Shown here one piece after another: positions 33,857 to 43,260 of a DNA stretch of 64,000 bases. Location: contig OZ252212.1 in the NCBI GenBank assembly GCA_965248955.1, positions 434,001 to 498,000 on the forward strand, in the 5' to 3' direction. Origin of the DNA: DAOUJH01 sp965248955 (GTDB taxonomy: Bacteria; Chloroflexota; Dehalococcoidia; Lucifugimonadales; QGNO01). Position 1 is the first letter of the stretch; each line of letters begins with the position of its first letter. The notes under the pieces were generated by a model. That model saw nothing but the letters and a program-made list of their open reading frames with translations, did no database searches and had not been told where the DNA came from. Made by a program: the position numbers and the translations under genes.

Positions 33857-35197
33857 TTATCTTAGGGCTGCCTGATGATCGGCAAAAAAGCTTGCTGCTG
33901 CGTCGACGGTTCGCTGCACGTCATCCTCGGTATGGGCAGCGTAAAGGAAAGCTCGGGCCGGCCTTGATGGCTGGATGAATATGCCGTGGTTGAGCATGTG
34001 CCTAGCGTAAGCGGCCCCCTTCGCTGTGCCACCGGCCTCGTTGTGGTACACCACGTCCCGGTAGTTGGAGGGAGGGGTGCTATCAAAGAAGATGCCCCAG
34101 GTCGAGCCGTAGCCGTAGCAGACTGCATTGATCCCCAGCCTCCGGATGGCTTGATTGATACCGTCACGAAGGAGGTCACCCAGTCTGTAGAGGCTCTGGT
34201 AGAAACCAGCCCGGCCCAGTATCTCAATGGTCTTCAGCGTCGCCGCTGAAGACACAGGGTTTCCGTTGTATGTGCCGGAGAAGAACGCAGGGCCCTCGGG
34301 CCACAGGGTCGACAAGTATTTCTGCTTGCCGGTGACCGCGGAAATCACGTAGCCGTTGGCCATCGACTTGCCGTAGACAGCCAAGTCGGCTTTGATATCC
34401 CACTTCTTCTGGAGGCCGCCAAGGTCGTGTCTGAACCCGGTGATAATCTCGTCGAGGACCAGCGGGATATTGCACGAGTTACAGAGCTCTTGCAGGCCCT
34501 TGAGGAAGCCCGGCCTGGGGAGAATGGCGTGTCCCTGGATGATGGGCTCTACGATAACGCACGCGATATCGCCTTTCTCACGCTCGAGGCGCTCGCTTGC
34601 GGCGTCCAGATCGTTGTAAGGGAGCACTATCGTGTTCTCGAGGATGGCAGGCAGTACACCCGACGTATCTGCGACGGCGTTGGGACTGGAGCCGGGGCCT
34701 GCAGCGTCCAAGTCCGGGTTAGTGCTTATGGCCAGTGCGTCCGCCCAGCCATGGTAGCCCCCTTCGAACTTGACCACCTTTCGGCGGCCGGTGTAGGTAC
34801 GTGTCATACGCACTGCGTATTGCAAAGTGTCGGAGCCGGCGTTGCAAAACACGCTCTGCTCGGCGCCTGGAATGATTTCACCCAGCTTCTTAGCCAGCTC
34901 CACCTCAAGAGTATGGGGCTGGGCGACTTGCACGCCGACGTTCCGGATAGTCTCAATCACCGCCTCGTCCAACTCGTTATCTGAGTGGCCAAGGATAATA
35001 GGGCCTGCCCCGGCGTTGTAGTCTATGTACTCGTTGCCGTCCAGATCCCATACTCGGTTACCTTTGGCCCGCTCGATGTAGAACAAGTCTTGCTCCCAGC
35101 CCTTGGCATCTGGAGCACCTCCAGGGGAGTAACGGCGGGCTACGTTAAAGTAGGCCCGGGACTTGGACAGGTCCAGCTTGAGTTCCACGTTTATCAA
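33857..35197 (-). CDS. Class III aminotransferase, glutamate-1-semialdehyde aminomutase-like
   Basis: PLP enzyme, about 446 residues from a TTG with GGGGAG eight bases upstream; an earlier TTG at 35218 overlaps its own ribosome site. Fold-type I marks: WDLDGNEYIDYNAGAGP, HSDNELDEAV, FCNAGSDTLQYAVRM (phosphate site), EGGYHGW, LVLDEIITGFR, and PLP-Lys in AVYGKSMANG followed by FFSGTYNGNPVSSAA. It belongs to the HemL-like subgroup, but its catabolic surroundings suggest an amine or amino-acid substrate rather than heme synthesis. No other heme precursor gene is adjacent. Confidence 0.88.
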   Translation of the reverse strand: MINVELKLDLSKSRAYFNVARRYSPGGAPDAKGWEQDLFYIERAKGNRVWDLDGNEYIDYNAGAGPIILGHSDNELDEAVIETIRNVGVQVAQPHTLEVELAKKLGEIIPGAEQSVFCNAGSDTLQYAVRMTRTYTGRRKVVKFEGGYHGWADALAISTNPDLDAAGPGSSPNAVADTSGVLPAILENTIVLPYNDLDAASERLEREKGDIACVIVEPIIQGHAILPRPGFLKGLQELCNSCNIPLVLDEIITGFRHDLGGLQKKWDIKADLAVYGKSMANGYVISAVTGKQKYLSTLWPEGPAFFSGTYNGNPVSSAATLKTIEILGRAGFYQSLYRLGDLLRDGINQAIRRLGINAVCYGYGSTWGIFFDSTPPSNYRDVVYHNEAGGTAKGAAYARHMLNHGIFIQPSRPARAFLYAAHTEDDVQRTVDAAASFFADHQAALR

Positions 35198-35218
35198 GGG
35201 TGTATTCTCCCCGGCCAA

Positions 35219-35647
35219 CCTCCAAGATGTACAGTATCGGGCCGGCCGTCGCTCATAGTGTTGCTATGATACCATGGGCCAGCACTTGGGTTCCGATGCG
35301 ATAGCCAAAGGGAGACGATTCCCTGTCATCATACCTTGGGAGAGCTGATAGGCGCCTTGGTGGAAGCCGGCCTTGCAATCGAATCCTTTCGCGAGCTCCC
35401 GGTGTGCTTCTGGCAGAGGGTTCAGCGTGATGTCTCGAGACGAGGAGCTGGTGGAGAATGGCCAGTGATCCCTTCCCGTTAACCTTCTCACTTAAGGCAG
35501 GACTCAGAAAGGGCTAGGGTGCTGGGCTCCTTTAAGTTTGAACATGCTACGAGCGAGGAGGTATTGGCTGCCCTGTCCGCCTCTGGTAAGGTTCCACCGA
35601 TAAGATGGCTTGGTACATAACATGGAACGTAGGCTAGGGAGGGAGCG
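35219..35647. other. Intergenic region between divergent aminotransferase and GGT genes
   Basis: About 430 bp without a convincing gene. It must contain promoters for both neighbours, but no strong -35/-10 pair was identified by eye. Confidence 0.5.
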
Positions 35648-37447
35648 ATGGAGACTTTCACGACTCGCCCGGTGATTCTGGGGACGCGAGGAGTGGTAAC
35701 CTCAGGACATTACCTGGCTACGGCTGCAGGCTTCCGTATCATGGACCAAGGCGGCAATGCCATCGACGCGGCGGCCGCCATGTGTTTCTGTCTGAACATA
35801 GTGGAGCCAGCCAGCTGCGGTATTGGCGGCGAAGTGCCTACGCTAATCTACTCGGCGCGTGAAGGTAGGGCGTATGCCATCAGCGGCATGGGATGGACGC
35901 CAAAAGCGTTTACCATTGACTGGTGCCGCGACAATGGCATTGACCTCATCCCTGGAGACGGGTATTTGCCCGCCTGCGTACCCGCTGTAGTTGACACATG
36001 GGCTGTCGCCTTAGCGAGGTGGGGCACCATGTCGTTTGCTCAGGTGCTCCACCCCGCGATTGAGCTGGCCGAGAATGGATTTGTCCTCTACCCGACACTG
36101 CAGACCAGGCTTGCCGAGTACGCCGATAGTTTAGGAGAGCTTTACCCGACAACCGGTGAGGTTTACTGGCCCTTTGGCCGGGCCCCTGAGTTGGGGGATG
36201 TAATCCGCAACCAGGACTGGGCCGATGTGCTCAAGACAATGGTCCGTGCCGAAAAGGAGGCTCAACATAAGGGCCGAACCAAGGGCATAGAGGCAGCGCG
36301 TGACGCCTTCTATAAGGGAGAGATTGCCGAACGCATTGCCAGGTTCATCAGTGAGAACCCGGTGGAAGACGCCAGCGGCAAGTCTCATAGGGGACTGCTA
36401 TCTTACGAGGATATGGCAGAGTGGCAGGCACAAGTAGAGGACCCAGTGACCTATAGCTTTCAAGGACTGGATGTACACAAATGCCCTCCCTGGACGCAGG
36501 GATTGGTTTTCCTTCAGACGCTCGCAATATTGAATGGGTTCGATCTCAAGGGCATGGGCCACAACTCCGCCAACTACCTGCATACCTGGATCGAATCGGC
36601 GAAACTGGCGTTCGCTGATCGGGAAGCCTACTACGGCGACCCGATGTTTGATGAAGTGCCCGTGGCCAAGCTTCTTTCGGAGAGATACGCCGCGGCAAGA
36701 CAAGAGCTTGTCGGCACTCAGGCCTCCACAGAACTTGTTGCCGGAGACGTTGGCCGGGGAAGTCTCTCCTACGATCTTCTCGACGTAGCTCTAGACAACA
36801 GAAGAGCGCTTGGCCTGCCGATGGTTGAAGCGCCCCAGTCCGGACCGGCCGATGGACACATAAACGACACGACACACCTGGATGCGGTTGACCACGAAGG
36901 GAATATGGTAAGCGCTACGCCGAGCGGCGGGTGGCTGCGCTCGTCCCCCGTCATCAAGGGATTGGGGTTCCCGCTGGGCACCAGGGGGCAGATGTTCTAC
37001 CTGAATCCAGAGCGGCCCAACGCATTGGCTCCACACAAGCGGCCCAGGGCAACACTGACACCATCCCTGGTAACCAAGAGAGGGGAACCGTTCATGGTGT
37101 TTGGTACGCCAGGTGGAGACGCCCAAGACCAGTGGACGCTACAGTTCTTCATGAACTACGTGGAGTTCGGCATGAATCTACAAGAGGCGTTGGATGCACC
37201 CACCGTGCACTCCAACCATTTCCCGTCTTCCTTTTATCCCAGGGCGGCGTACCCCACAAAGGTCATCGCCGAAGGCCGCATCCCTCCGGAGGTCATAGGT
37301 GAGCTGGAAAGTCGAGGCCACCAGATAGATATCGTGGGGGCCTGGGCCAATGGAAGGGTGATGGCGATCCGATTTGACAAGGAGCGGGGCACAATCTCAG
37401 GCGCCGCGTCGCCTAAAGGGAACACTGCTTACGCCTTTGGCTGGTAG
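35648..37447 (+). CDS. Gamma-glutamyltransferase family protein
   Basis: Ntn-hydrolase that in known members cleaves gamma-glutamyl amides or cephalosporin-like amides. 599 residues, ATG with GGGAGGGAG. ATAAGFRIMDQGGNAIDAAAAM and PASCGIGGE are family signatures. The autoprocessing Thr is probably the first Thr of NDTTHLDAVDHEGNM (about residue 406), and GRVMAIRF near the end is typical. There is no obvious signal peptide, unlike periplasmic GGT. In this amide-catabolic island it is a plausible amide hydrolase. Confidence 0.9.
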   Translation: METFTTRPVILGTRGVVTSGHYLATAAGFRIMDQGGNAIDAAAAMCFCLNIVEPASCGIGGEVPTLIYSAREGRAYAISGMGWTPKAFTIDWCRDNGIDLIPGDGYLPACVPAVVDTWAVALARWGTMSFAQVLHPAIELAENGFVLYPTLQTRLAEYADSLGELYPTTGEVYWPFGRAPELGDVIRNQDWADVLKTMVRAEKEAQHKGRTKGIEAARDAFYKGEIAERIARFISENPVEDASGKSHRGLLSYEDMAEWQAQVEDPVTYSFQGLDVHKCPPWTQGLVFLQTLAILNGFDLKGMGHNSANYLHTWIESAKLAFADREAYYGDPMFDEVPVAKLLSERYAAARQELVGTQASTELVAGDVGRGSLSYDLLDVALDNRRALGLPMVEAPQSGPADGHINDTTHLDAVDHEGNMVSATPSGGWLRSSPVIKGLGFPLGTRGQMFYLNPERPNALAPHKRPRATLTPSLVTKRGEPFMVFGTPGGDAQDQWTLQFFMNYVEFGMNLQEALDAPTVHSNHFPSSFYPRAAYPTKVIAEGRIPPEVIGELESRGHQIDIVGAWANGRVMAIRFDKERGTISGAASPKGNTAYAFGW

Positions 37448-37634
37448 CTCGGTCGCCGTCTCCCGCTGATCTAACGCGATTCAACGGTCGCCGTCGCGCA
37501 GCAGCAGAGAGGCGAAGTCCCGGGTACGGGCTTGCTGCTTGTTACCATGGAAGAAGAGTAGCAGCGCTAGTAACGCGGGGACTGCCAAGCCGACTACCTC
37601 CGGTTATACTGCTCTGGGTCTAACGAGCCGCCGT

Positions 37635-38996
37635 TCAGTACCAGTCACGATAGAAGGTTTCATAAGGTACATACGGGGGATTCCCAGGGTGGGGCACGGG
37701 TAACTTAACTGGCCCGGTTTCTCGCGAGGGCAGATATATGGCTGCGGTGCCCTGCATCTGGATCTCTTCCAGTTGATTGGACCCTTGCAGTTTGATCCCT
37801 ACAACGTTGTACTCAGCCTTACCGGGCTGGCCCCCAGGCTCGGCGTTGCCCTCTTGCACTTCTTTGAACTTTCTTACTACCTCCCCCGTATATATGGTGG
37901 TGTCTCCGTAATACAGCGGTTTGCGCAGGGCGGTCTGGTAGCGCCGAATGAACCCATCGTCACCCATCCAGTCTGTCAGCATTCTGCTGGCTGCTTGCGT
38001 GCGCCTGACTCCCCCGTCAAAGGGTAACGGCTGTCCGCGGAACGGGGCGGTTACGGCATCAGGGTGCTCATCACGGGGCCCCCAAGGCCAACGAGTAATG
38101 GGGTGTGTGCCCGCACCACCAGGTCTCTTCCGATTCCGATGGAACACGCCCTCAAATTGAATGCCCTCATAAGTCAGGTCCTCACCTTCCTCATACTGCC
38201 TGGGTCCTTGCGTGGCACCAGAGACCACGCCACCTGAGATCTGATCTAGGAGAGTGAACGGTGGATGGACCAGAGGCCCCAGTTTGTCTCCTACCTGAAC
38301 GTCTTCCCAGTAGAGTGTATTCGCACCACGTCGGTAAGACTGGTTCATCGTCGCGAGACATTCGTCTACTTGCTCACGATTGTACTGGGATGCCTTACGT
38401 TCGTACATCAGCTGTTCGCCCAAGCGCTCCACGGGCATGGCACGACCGCCGCCCATGGCTTCAATTGGGACCAGAATAAGCGTCCCGTAGCACATGGCTA
38501 TCAAATCGGCGTGGGCATCCCAATACCGGTTCTCCGCGATGAGGAAGAGCAAGCGTCCTCTTGAGCCTTGCTTTTCAAAGAACTCCGTGGTGGTTTTGGT
38601 GTTCTTGACACGAGCGGTGCCAAGCCTGACAACATCGTAGTAGTCCCAGGCGACTCCGGAAAAGAAATCGCCCACCGGGTATCCCTGGGGTCTGTTTGGT
38701 CCTTGGCCGCCGGCACCTCTTACCAGAATGAGGGCTGGGTTAGGGACTAGTTGGGAGCCGTAGCGCGTCCTCTTGCCATACTCTGGATCGATAAATAGAG
38801 GGTTGTCATCACCGTGAGCCAACGTGTAGTTGTGGATTGTCCTGGAATCGAATCTTACTGCTGCTTCATACGGTGAGGACCAGGGAAACGGAGTCCCCGG
38901 GCCCGGGGGCCTATATTCATCTCTCTCTCTGCCAATTGCCTCCTTGCACCGTTCGATATACTCGGTAATTGCCTCTTCGAAAGTCTGGGTAACCAT
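37635..38996 (-). CDS. MaoC-like double hot-dog protein (paralogue 1)
   Basis: 453 residues, ATG with AAAGGGGAAG. N-terminal hot-dog domain resembling MaoC_dehydratase_N: GDDNPLFIDPEYGKRTRYG, where the hydratase-2 His is Phe68. Second hot-dog domain begins near YWEDVQVGDKLGPLV, with the shared motif TDWMGDDGFIRRYQ and a PVPHPGNPPYVPYETFYRDWY end. Such proteins are annotated as acyl dehydratases or (R)-hydratases of acyl-CoA. One of four paralogues here. Activity uncertain because the His is absent. Confidence 0.85.
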   Translation of the reverse strand: MVTQTFEEAITEYIERCKEAIGRERDEYRPPGPGTPFPWSSPYEAAVRFDSRTIHNYTLAHGDDNPLFIDPEYGKRTRYGSQLVPNPALILVRGAGGQGPNRPQGYPVGDFFSGVAWDYYDVVRLGTARVKNTKTTTEFFEKQGSRGRLLFLIAENRYWDAHADLIAMCYGTLILVPIEAMGGGRAMPVERLGEQLMYERKASQYNREQVDECLATMNQSYRRGANTLYWEDVQVGDKLGPLVHPPFTLLDQISGGVVSGATQGPRQYEEGEDLTYEGIQFEGVFHRNRKRPGGAGTHPITRWPWGPRDEHPDAVTAPFRGQPLPFDGGVRRTQAASRMLTDWMGDDGFIRRYQTALRKPLYYGDTTIYTGEVVRKFKEVQEGNAEPGGQPGKAEYNVVGIKLQGSNQLEEIQMQGTAAIYLPSRETGPVKLPVPHPGNPPYVPYETFYRDWY

Positions 38997-39263
38997 TTGT
39001 TCTTCCCCTTTCTACCGACCGCACGCTCTTTCAACTGAGATACGGACCCTGAGGTTCTCTCCAGGTTTGCCATGGGTAGTCAGGACGTTAGCGTTTAGGC
39101 ACCACGTGAGCGAGCTTGTATCACTGATTCAGAGTGCTGTCAAGGCAATGATTCAGGAATACGAAAGAAATGTTGCTTGCTGTCTCGGTTCTCGTTCAGG
39201 CAGTCCGGTGGCATGAAGGATGAGGAAGTCAAGCAAGAGTCTCTATCAAGTGGTTGAGAGCTG

Positions 39264-40490
39264 CTAAATGGCACCTAGCTGCCTAAGATTCACAACATCT
39301 TCATCTGTATAGCCGATCTCGCCGCAGTACACCGCCCTATTGTGCTGCCCCAACAGCGGAGCAGGAAAACGAAGGCTCCACGGTGATTGAAGGAACCTCA
39401 CTATCTCACCGGGGAATCTTATCTTCCCTACAACGGGATGCTCTACTTCAGTGAAGAAGCCACGGTGTTCCAACTGTGGGCTGTTGGCCAGGTCCTCCGG
39501 GGTCTGCGCCACTGCCGCGTCCCACTCCTGGGTCATCAAGTTGTGAAAATATTCGAACTTCGGCATCTGTCGAATGACGGGCAAAAGGAGGGAGTCTATG
39601 TCCTGGATGCTCTTAGCGTCTTGTAGTGGCTGTCCCAACTCGGGATGGCCAAGCAGCTCTGCGTAATCGTTCCATGGCGTCCCCCCTGACCTGGGGTAGA
39701 GGCGATTAGGAGGACTGACCGACAGACGCACGTAGCCGTCCTTGGCCTGGACCATGCCGTTGAATCCAGTGCCCTTGGGATCACCGGTGTCGCTCTTGGG
39801 GGCTCGCCGGGTCACTTGACCGGAGAACGCGTAGCGCACGGCAGACTGGTATTGATCGGCCGCCATCACCTCTGCCAAGGAGAGGTCTATACGCTGGCCT
39901 CGGCCAAGCATAGTTCTAGCAAACAGAGCGGCGGCCGAGGCGTGTGCTGCAACCATGCCACCCAAGAACAGGCTCTGGGGGTGTCCGTGCTTCAACGGCT
40001 CTCGGTCATAGGCGCCACTGACGTACATCTGCCCACCGAATGCGTAGTACACCAAGTCGTTGCCTTTGAAGTCCCGATAGGGCCCGGTCTGGCCGAAAGG
40101 TGTAATGGATGTCATCACGAGCTGGGAATTCAGGTCCTCCAGTTCGCGATAGCCGATACCTAACCCTTCGAGATAGCCGGGCGGGTTGTTCTCTACGAGT
40201 ACGTCGGCGCCCTTGACCAGCTCGCGGAATATCTTCCTGCCGGCCTCCGTCTCCAGATTCAGGGTGACCCCGCGCTTGTTACAGTTCAGGAAAAGGAAGG
40301 TCAGACTCTTTTCAGGATGAGGGTCGTCTTTATGGAAAGGCCCCATGCGCCTTGACGGCTCACCGCCAACTGGTTCCACTTTGATCACATCGGCACCGTA
40401 GTCAGCAAAGAGTTTTGTGGCAAAGGGACCGGCCACCTCGGTTGCCAGGTCTATGACGCGCAGCTTATTAAATGGCCCTGCTTTCATCAT
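39264..40490 (-). CDS. CaiB/BaiF class III CoA-transferase, Glu-type subunit (pair A)
   Basis: 408 residues. Family marks: DLATEVAGPFATKLFADYGADVIKVE, SRRMGPF, NCNKRGVTLNLETEAG, VENNPPGYLEGLG, TPFGQTGPYRDFKGND. At the position of the catalytic Asp of formyl-CoA transferase (SMQDAVL) this protein has Glu207 (LSLAEVMAAD). Start overlaps the stop of its partner by four bases (ATGA). Class III transferases form interlocked dimers, so a heterodimer with the partner is likely. Substrate unknown. Confidence 0.9.
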   Translation of the reverse strand: MMKAGPFNKLRVIDLATEVAGPFATKLFADYGADVIKVEPVGGEPSRRMGPFHKDDPHPEKSLTFLFLNCNKRGVTLNLETEAGRKIFRELVKGADVLVENNPPGYLEGLGIGYRELEDLNSQLVMTSITPFGQTGPYRDFKGNDLVYYAFGGQMYVSGAYDREPLKHGHPQSLFLGGMVAAHASAAALFARTMLGRGQRIDLSLAEVMAADQYQSAVRYAFSGQVTRRAPKSDTGDPKGTGFNGMVQAKDGYVRLSVSPPNRLYPRSGGTPWNDYAELLGHPELGQPLQDAKSIQDIDSLLLPVIRQMPKFEYFHNLMTQEWDAAVAQTPEDLANSPQLEHRGFFTEVEHPVVGKIRFPGEIVRFLQSPWSLRFPAPLLGQHNRAVYCGEIGYTDEDVVNLRQLGAI

Positions 40491-41815
40491 TCGATGCCGA
40501 GTTTCTTTTGATAGTCATGGTCAATGTAGGCCAAGGTACCGTTCTCCACCGACGGCGCAGAATAACCGATATTGCCCCGACGACCTCCGGGTTGACCCGC
40601 TCCCTCTTGTCGTGGCTTAGGAGGAATCTTGGCGGCGACTCCGGTCTCGTAGAGCCGTTCCAGGTCTTTGGGGTACAAGCCAAGGATCTCTCCGAAGACA
40701 TATTCGTTGTGCTCACCGAGGTACGGAGCGGGTCTACGGAAGTGTGATGGGGTATGGGACGCTTTCCAAGGACGTCCGATGAATAACCTGGTACCGTATC
40801 CCGATTCCGGGGAGTGGGCCATTTTTTCGTAGAAGCCCCTGTCCACCATATGCGTGTCCGTCATTAGTTCTGCGGCATCAGGTACTATGGAGGCAACTAT
40901 GCCATTGTCTTGGGTCAGCTTCACCAACTCTCTGTAATCGTATTCCTTGCTCCAGGCCGCGATGACGGGATCAAGGTCGTCTTGATGGTGCCAGCGGCTA
41001 AGGCCGTCTGCGTATCGTGGGTCATTGGCCAACCCTGGCTTGTCCATTAGCGTACAGAGTGACTTCCACTGGGCATCGGATTCTACGGCGATGGCGATCC
41101 ACCTGTCTTCGCCCTTGCAGGGGTACAGGCCGTGTGGTGCGTGGTATGGATGACGGTTGGCCATCTGCTCTCCAATCCTACCGTTGGAGAAGTAGTCGAG
41201 TAACTCAACACCCATGGTAGCCACCCCGACCTGGTACATGGCGAAGTCGACATGCTGCCCAACGCCCGTTTGGGCACGATGGTAAAGAGCGGCAAGCACA
41301 GAGAAGACGGTCATCCACGCGGCGTGAATATCGATCCAGGCCCCTCCGATCTGCCTTGGTCCCTGATCCAAATAGCCGGTGAAGTGGCTGACCCCTGTGG
41401 TCAGTTCAAGGAACGATCCGATCCCCGTATACCGCCTCCATGGGCCTGTCTGGCCGAAGCCGGTGTTGGAGAGCATAACAATGGTGGGGTTTACTTTACG
41501 CAGCTCGTCATATCCCAGGCCCAAACGGGCGATGGTACCGGCCCTGTTGTTCTCGACAAGGACGTCACTGACACGCACCAGGTCTTTGTAAAGGTCTAGA
41601 CCACCCTCCGCCTTGACATTGACCGTCACTCCCAGCTTGCCGTGTTGCAAGTACTGGAACGCGTCATCCCTGGCAGCGGACTCCTCCCTGGCAGGGGCTT
41701 CGACCTTTATCACTTCGGCCCCCATATCGGCCAGAATGTGCATCGCCGTTGGCATTGCTACTGCCGTCGTGGAGTCGAGCACACGTAGCCCGGTGAGCAT
41801 CCCGTCTAGTTCCAT
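40487..41815 (-). CDS. CaiB/BaiF class III CoA-transferase, Gln-type subunit (pair A)
   Basis: 442 residues from ATG 41815. Marks: RVLDSTTAVAMPTAMHILADMGAEVIKVE, GKLGVTVNVKAEGG, VENNRAGTIARLGLGYDEL, GFGQTGPWRRYTGIG. Residue aligned with the catalytic Asp is Gln195 (FAMYQVGVAT), so this subunit alone should lack the acyl nucleophile. Carries a Pro/Gly-rich linker and a short C-terminal tail (NGTLAYIDHDYQKKLGIE) shared with the pair-B homologue. First gene of a coupled pair. Confidence 0.9.
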   Translation of the reverse strand: MELDGMLTGLRVLDSTTAVAMPTAMHILADMGAEVIKVEAPAREESAARDDAFQYLQHGKLGVTVNVKAEGGLDLYKDLVRVSDVLVENNRAGTIARLGLGYDELRKVNPTIVMLSNTGFGQTGPWRRYTGIGSFLELTTGVSHFTGYLDQGPRQIGGAWIDIHAAWMTVFSVLAALYHRAQTGVGQHVDFAMYQVGVATMGVELLDYFSNGRIGEQMANRHPYHAPHGLYPCKGEDRWIAIAVESDAQWKSLCTLMDKPGLANDPRYADGLSRWHHQDDLDPVIAAWSKEYDYRELVKLTQDNGIVASIVPDAAELMTDTHMVDRGFYEKMAHSPESGYGTRLFIGRPWKASHTPSHFRRPAPYLGEHNEYVFGEILGLYPKDLERLYETGVAAKIPPKPRQEGAGQPGGRRGNIGYSAPSVENGTLAYIDHDYQKKLGIE

Positions 41816-41854
41816 CAAGCGTCAGACGCTCCAATAACCCTGTTGACTGTAATT

Positions 41855-43219
41855 CTAGTACCAGTCCCTGTAGAAGGTCTCGTAGGGAACGGCCGGCGGT
41901 CTGGCCACGTGCGGGATAGGCAATTGCACCATGCCGCCTTCCCGGGAGGGCAAGTAAACCGTGGATGTGCCCTGGACAAACACCTGATCTTCGTGGTTAC
42001 GTCCCTCGTACTTGATTCCCACCGCGTGGTAGGTCCTCTCCCCAGGGACAGCGCCTTCGCCGGACTCGCCCTTCTGGGCTTCTTTGAACTTCTTTGTCAC
42101 CTCACCGCTATATACGCCAAGGTCTCCGTAGTACATGGGCCGGCGTAGGGCCATCTGGAGGCGGCGGATGAAGCCATGGTCGCCCATCCAGTTACTCATC
42201 AAGGCTTGAGGTATCTGGGATCTCTGACCACCCCAGTCAAAGGGAAGCGATTGGCCACGGTACGCCGCCATCAGGGCGTCGCCGTGTTCAGCACCCGGGC
42301 TCCAAGGCCAGCGGGATACCGGATGTGTGTAGGTGACGCCTCCTCCACCCTCCTGCCTGATGTACCTCCGCATCCGATACCCTGCATCAAAGCCATAGGC
42401 CCTCTGGGGCCCGTTGCGGATCAAGTTGGGACCGGCGTAGTCCTGGTCAGTCCAGGGAGGAAGTACGAAAGGTGTCAACTTATCGCCCTCTTTGACGTCC
42501 TCCCAGTATAGGATCTCTTTGCCCCTGGGCCGTCCCTTCTTTACCATGTCGAGGATCTCTTCGACCTTCTCTTCGTTGTACTTGCCGGGCTCTCGTTCAT
42601 ACAACATACGCTCACCCAACCGTTCAACAGACATTGCTCTGCCGGTGCCCATCTCTTCACGCGGCACCATGATCAGGGTACCGTAGCATTTCCCAAGGAG
42701 GTCGCCGCGCATGTCCCAGTAAAAGAGATCTGTGATGAATAGGAAGAGATTGCCGTGAGCCCCGGGCTTCTCGATTATCTCCTTTCCTGTAGACGAGGCC
42801 TTGAATCCTGTCCCCACGCGCACCACGTCGAAGAATTCCCAGGCAGTTCCTGAGTGGAAGTTGGCGATCGGCCACCCCCCCACTCGTCGAGCACCGTGCC
42901 ACATGGCGTTTCTGGCGAGCAGCATTGCCGTTCCTGGCGCGATCAGGCATCCGTAGGGACCCTGCTTGGCGTACTCGGGGTCGGTGTAGAGGGGATTGTT
43001 GTCCCCGATGCTAGCGGCGTAGGCCTTAACTACCTCTTCGGTCAAGAAGAACGGACTCGTGTAAGGAGACCCTGATGTGTCGTAAGGCTGGGTCGTGCCG
43101 GGGTATAGCAGCATGTCTAGAGGATAACCTTCACCCATCACCTCTTCGTCTATCTGGGCCTTTGAAAGCTGCCTGAACTGATCTACCAAGCCCTCGAAGG
43201 TTTCACCTGTTGTAGTCAT
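41855..43219 (-). CDS. MaoC-like double hot-dog protein (paralogue 2)
   Basis: 454 residues, ATG with AAGGGAGAG. First domain motif GDNNPLYTDPEYAKQGPYG has Tyr78 at the hydratase His position. Second domain has YWEDVKEGDKLTPFV and SNWMGDHGFIRRLQ. C-terminus PIPHVARPPAVPYETFYRDWY matches paralogue 1. It lies 39 bases upstream of CoA-transferase pair A on the same strand and probably shares its transcript. Confidence 0.85.
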   Translation of the reverse strand: MTTTGETFEGLVDQFRQLSKAQIDEEVMGEGYPLDMLLYPGTTQPYDTSGSPYTSPFFLTEEVVKAYAASIGDNNPLYTDPEYAKQGPYGCLIAPGTAMLLARNAMWHGARRVGGWPIANFHSGTAWEFFDVVRVGTGFKASSTGKEIIEKPGAHGNLFLFITDLFYWDMRGDLLGKCYGTLIMVPREEMGTGRAMSVERLGERMLYEREPGKYNEEKVEEILDMVKKGRPRGKEILYWEDVKEGDKLTPFVLPPWTDQDYAGPNLIRNGPQRAYGFDAGYRMRRYIRQEGGGGVTYTHPVSRWPWSPGAEHGDALMAAYRGQSLPFDWGGQRSQIPQALMSNWMGDHGFIRRLQMALRRPMYYGDLGVYSGEVTKKFKEAQKGESGEGAVPGERTYHAVGIKYEGRNHEDQVFVQGTSTVYLPSREGGMVQLPIPHVARPPAVPYETFYRDWY

Positions 43220-43260
43220 TGTTTCTCTCCCTTTTCCGTTTCATTGGTTTTGTTATGCTC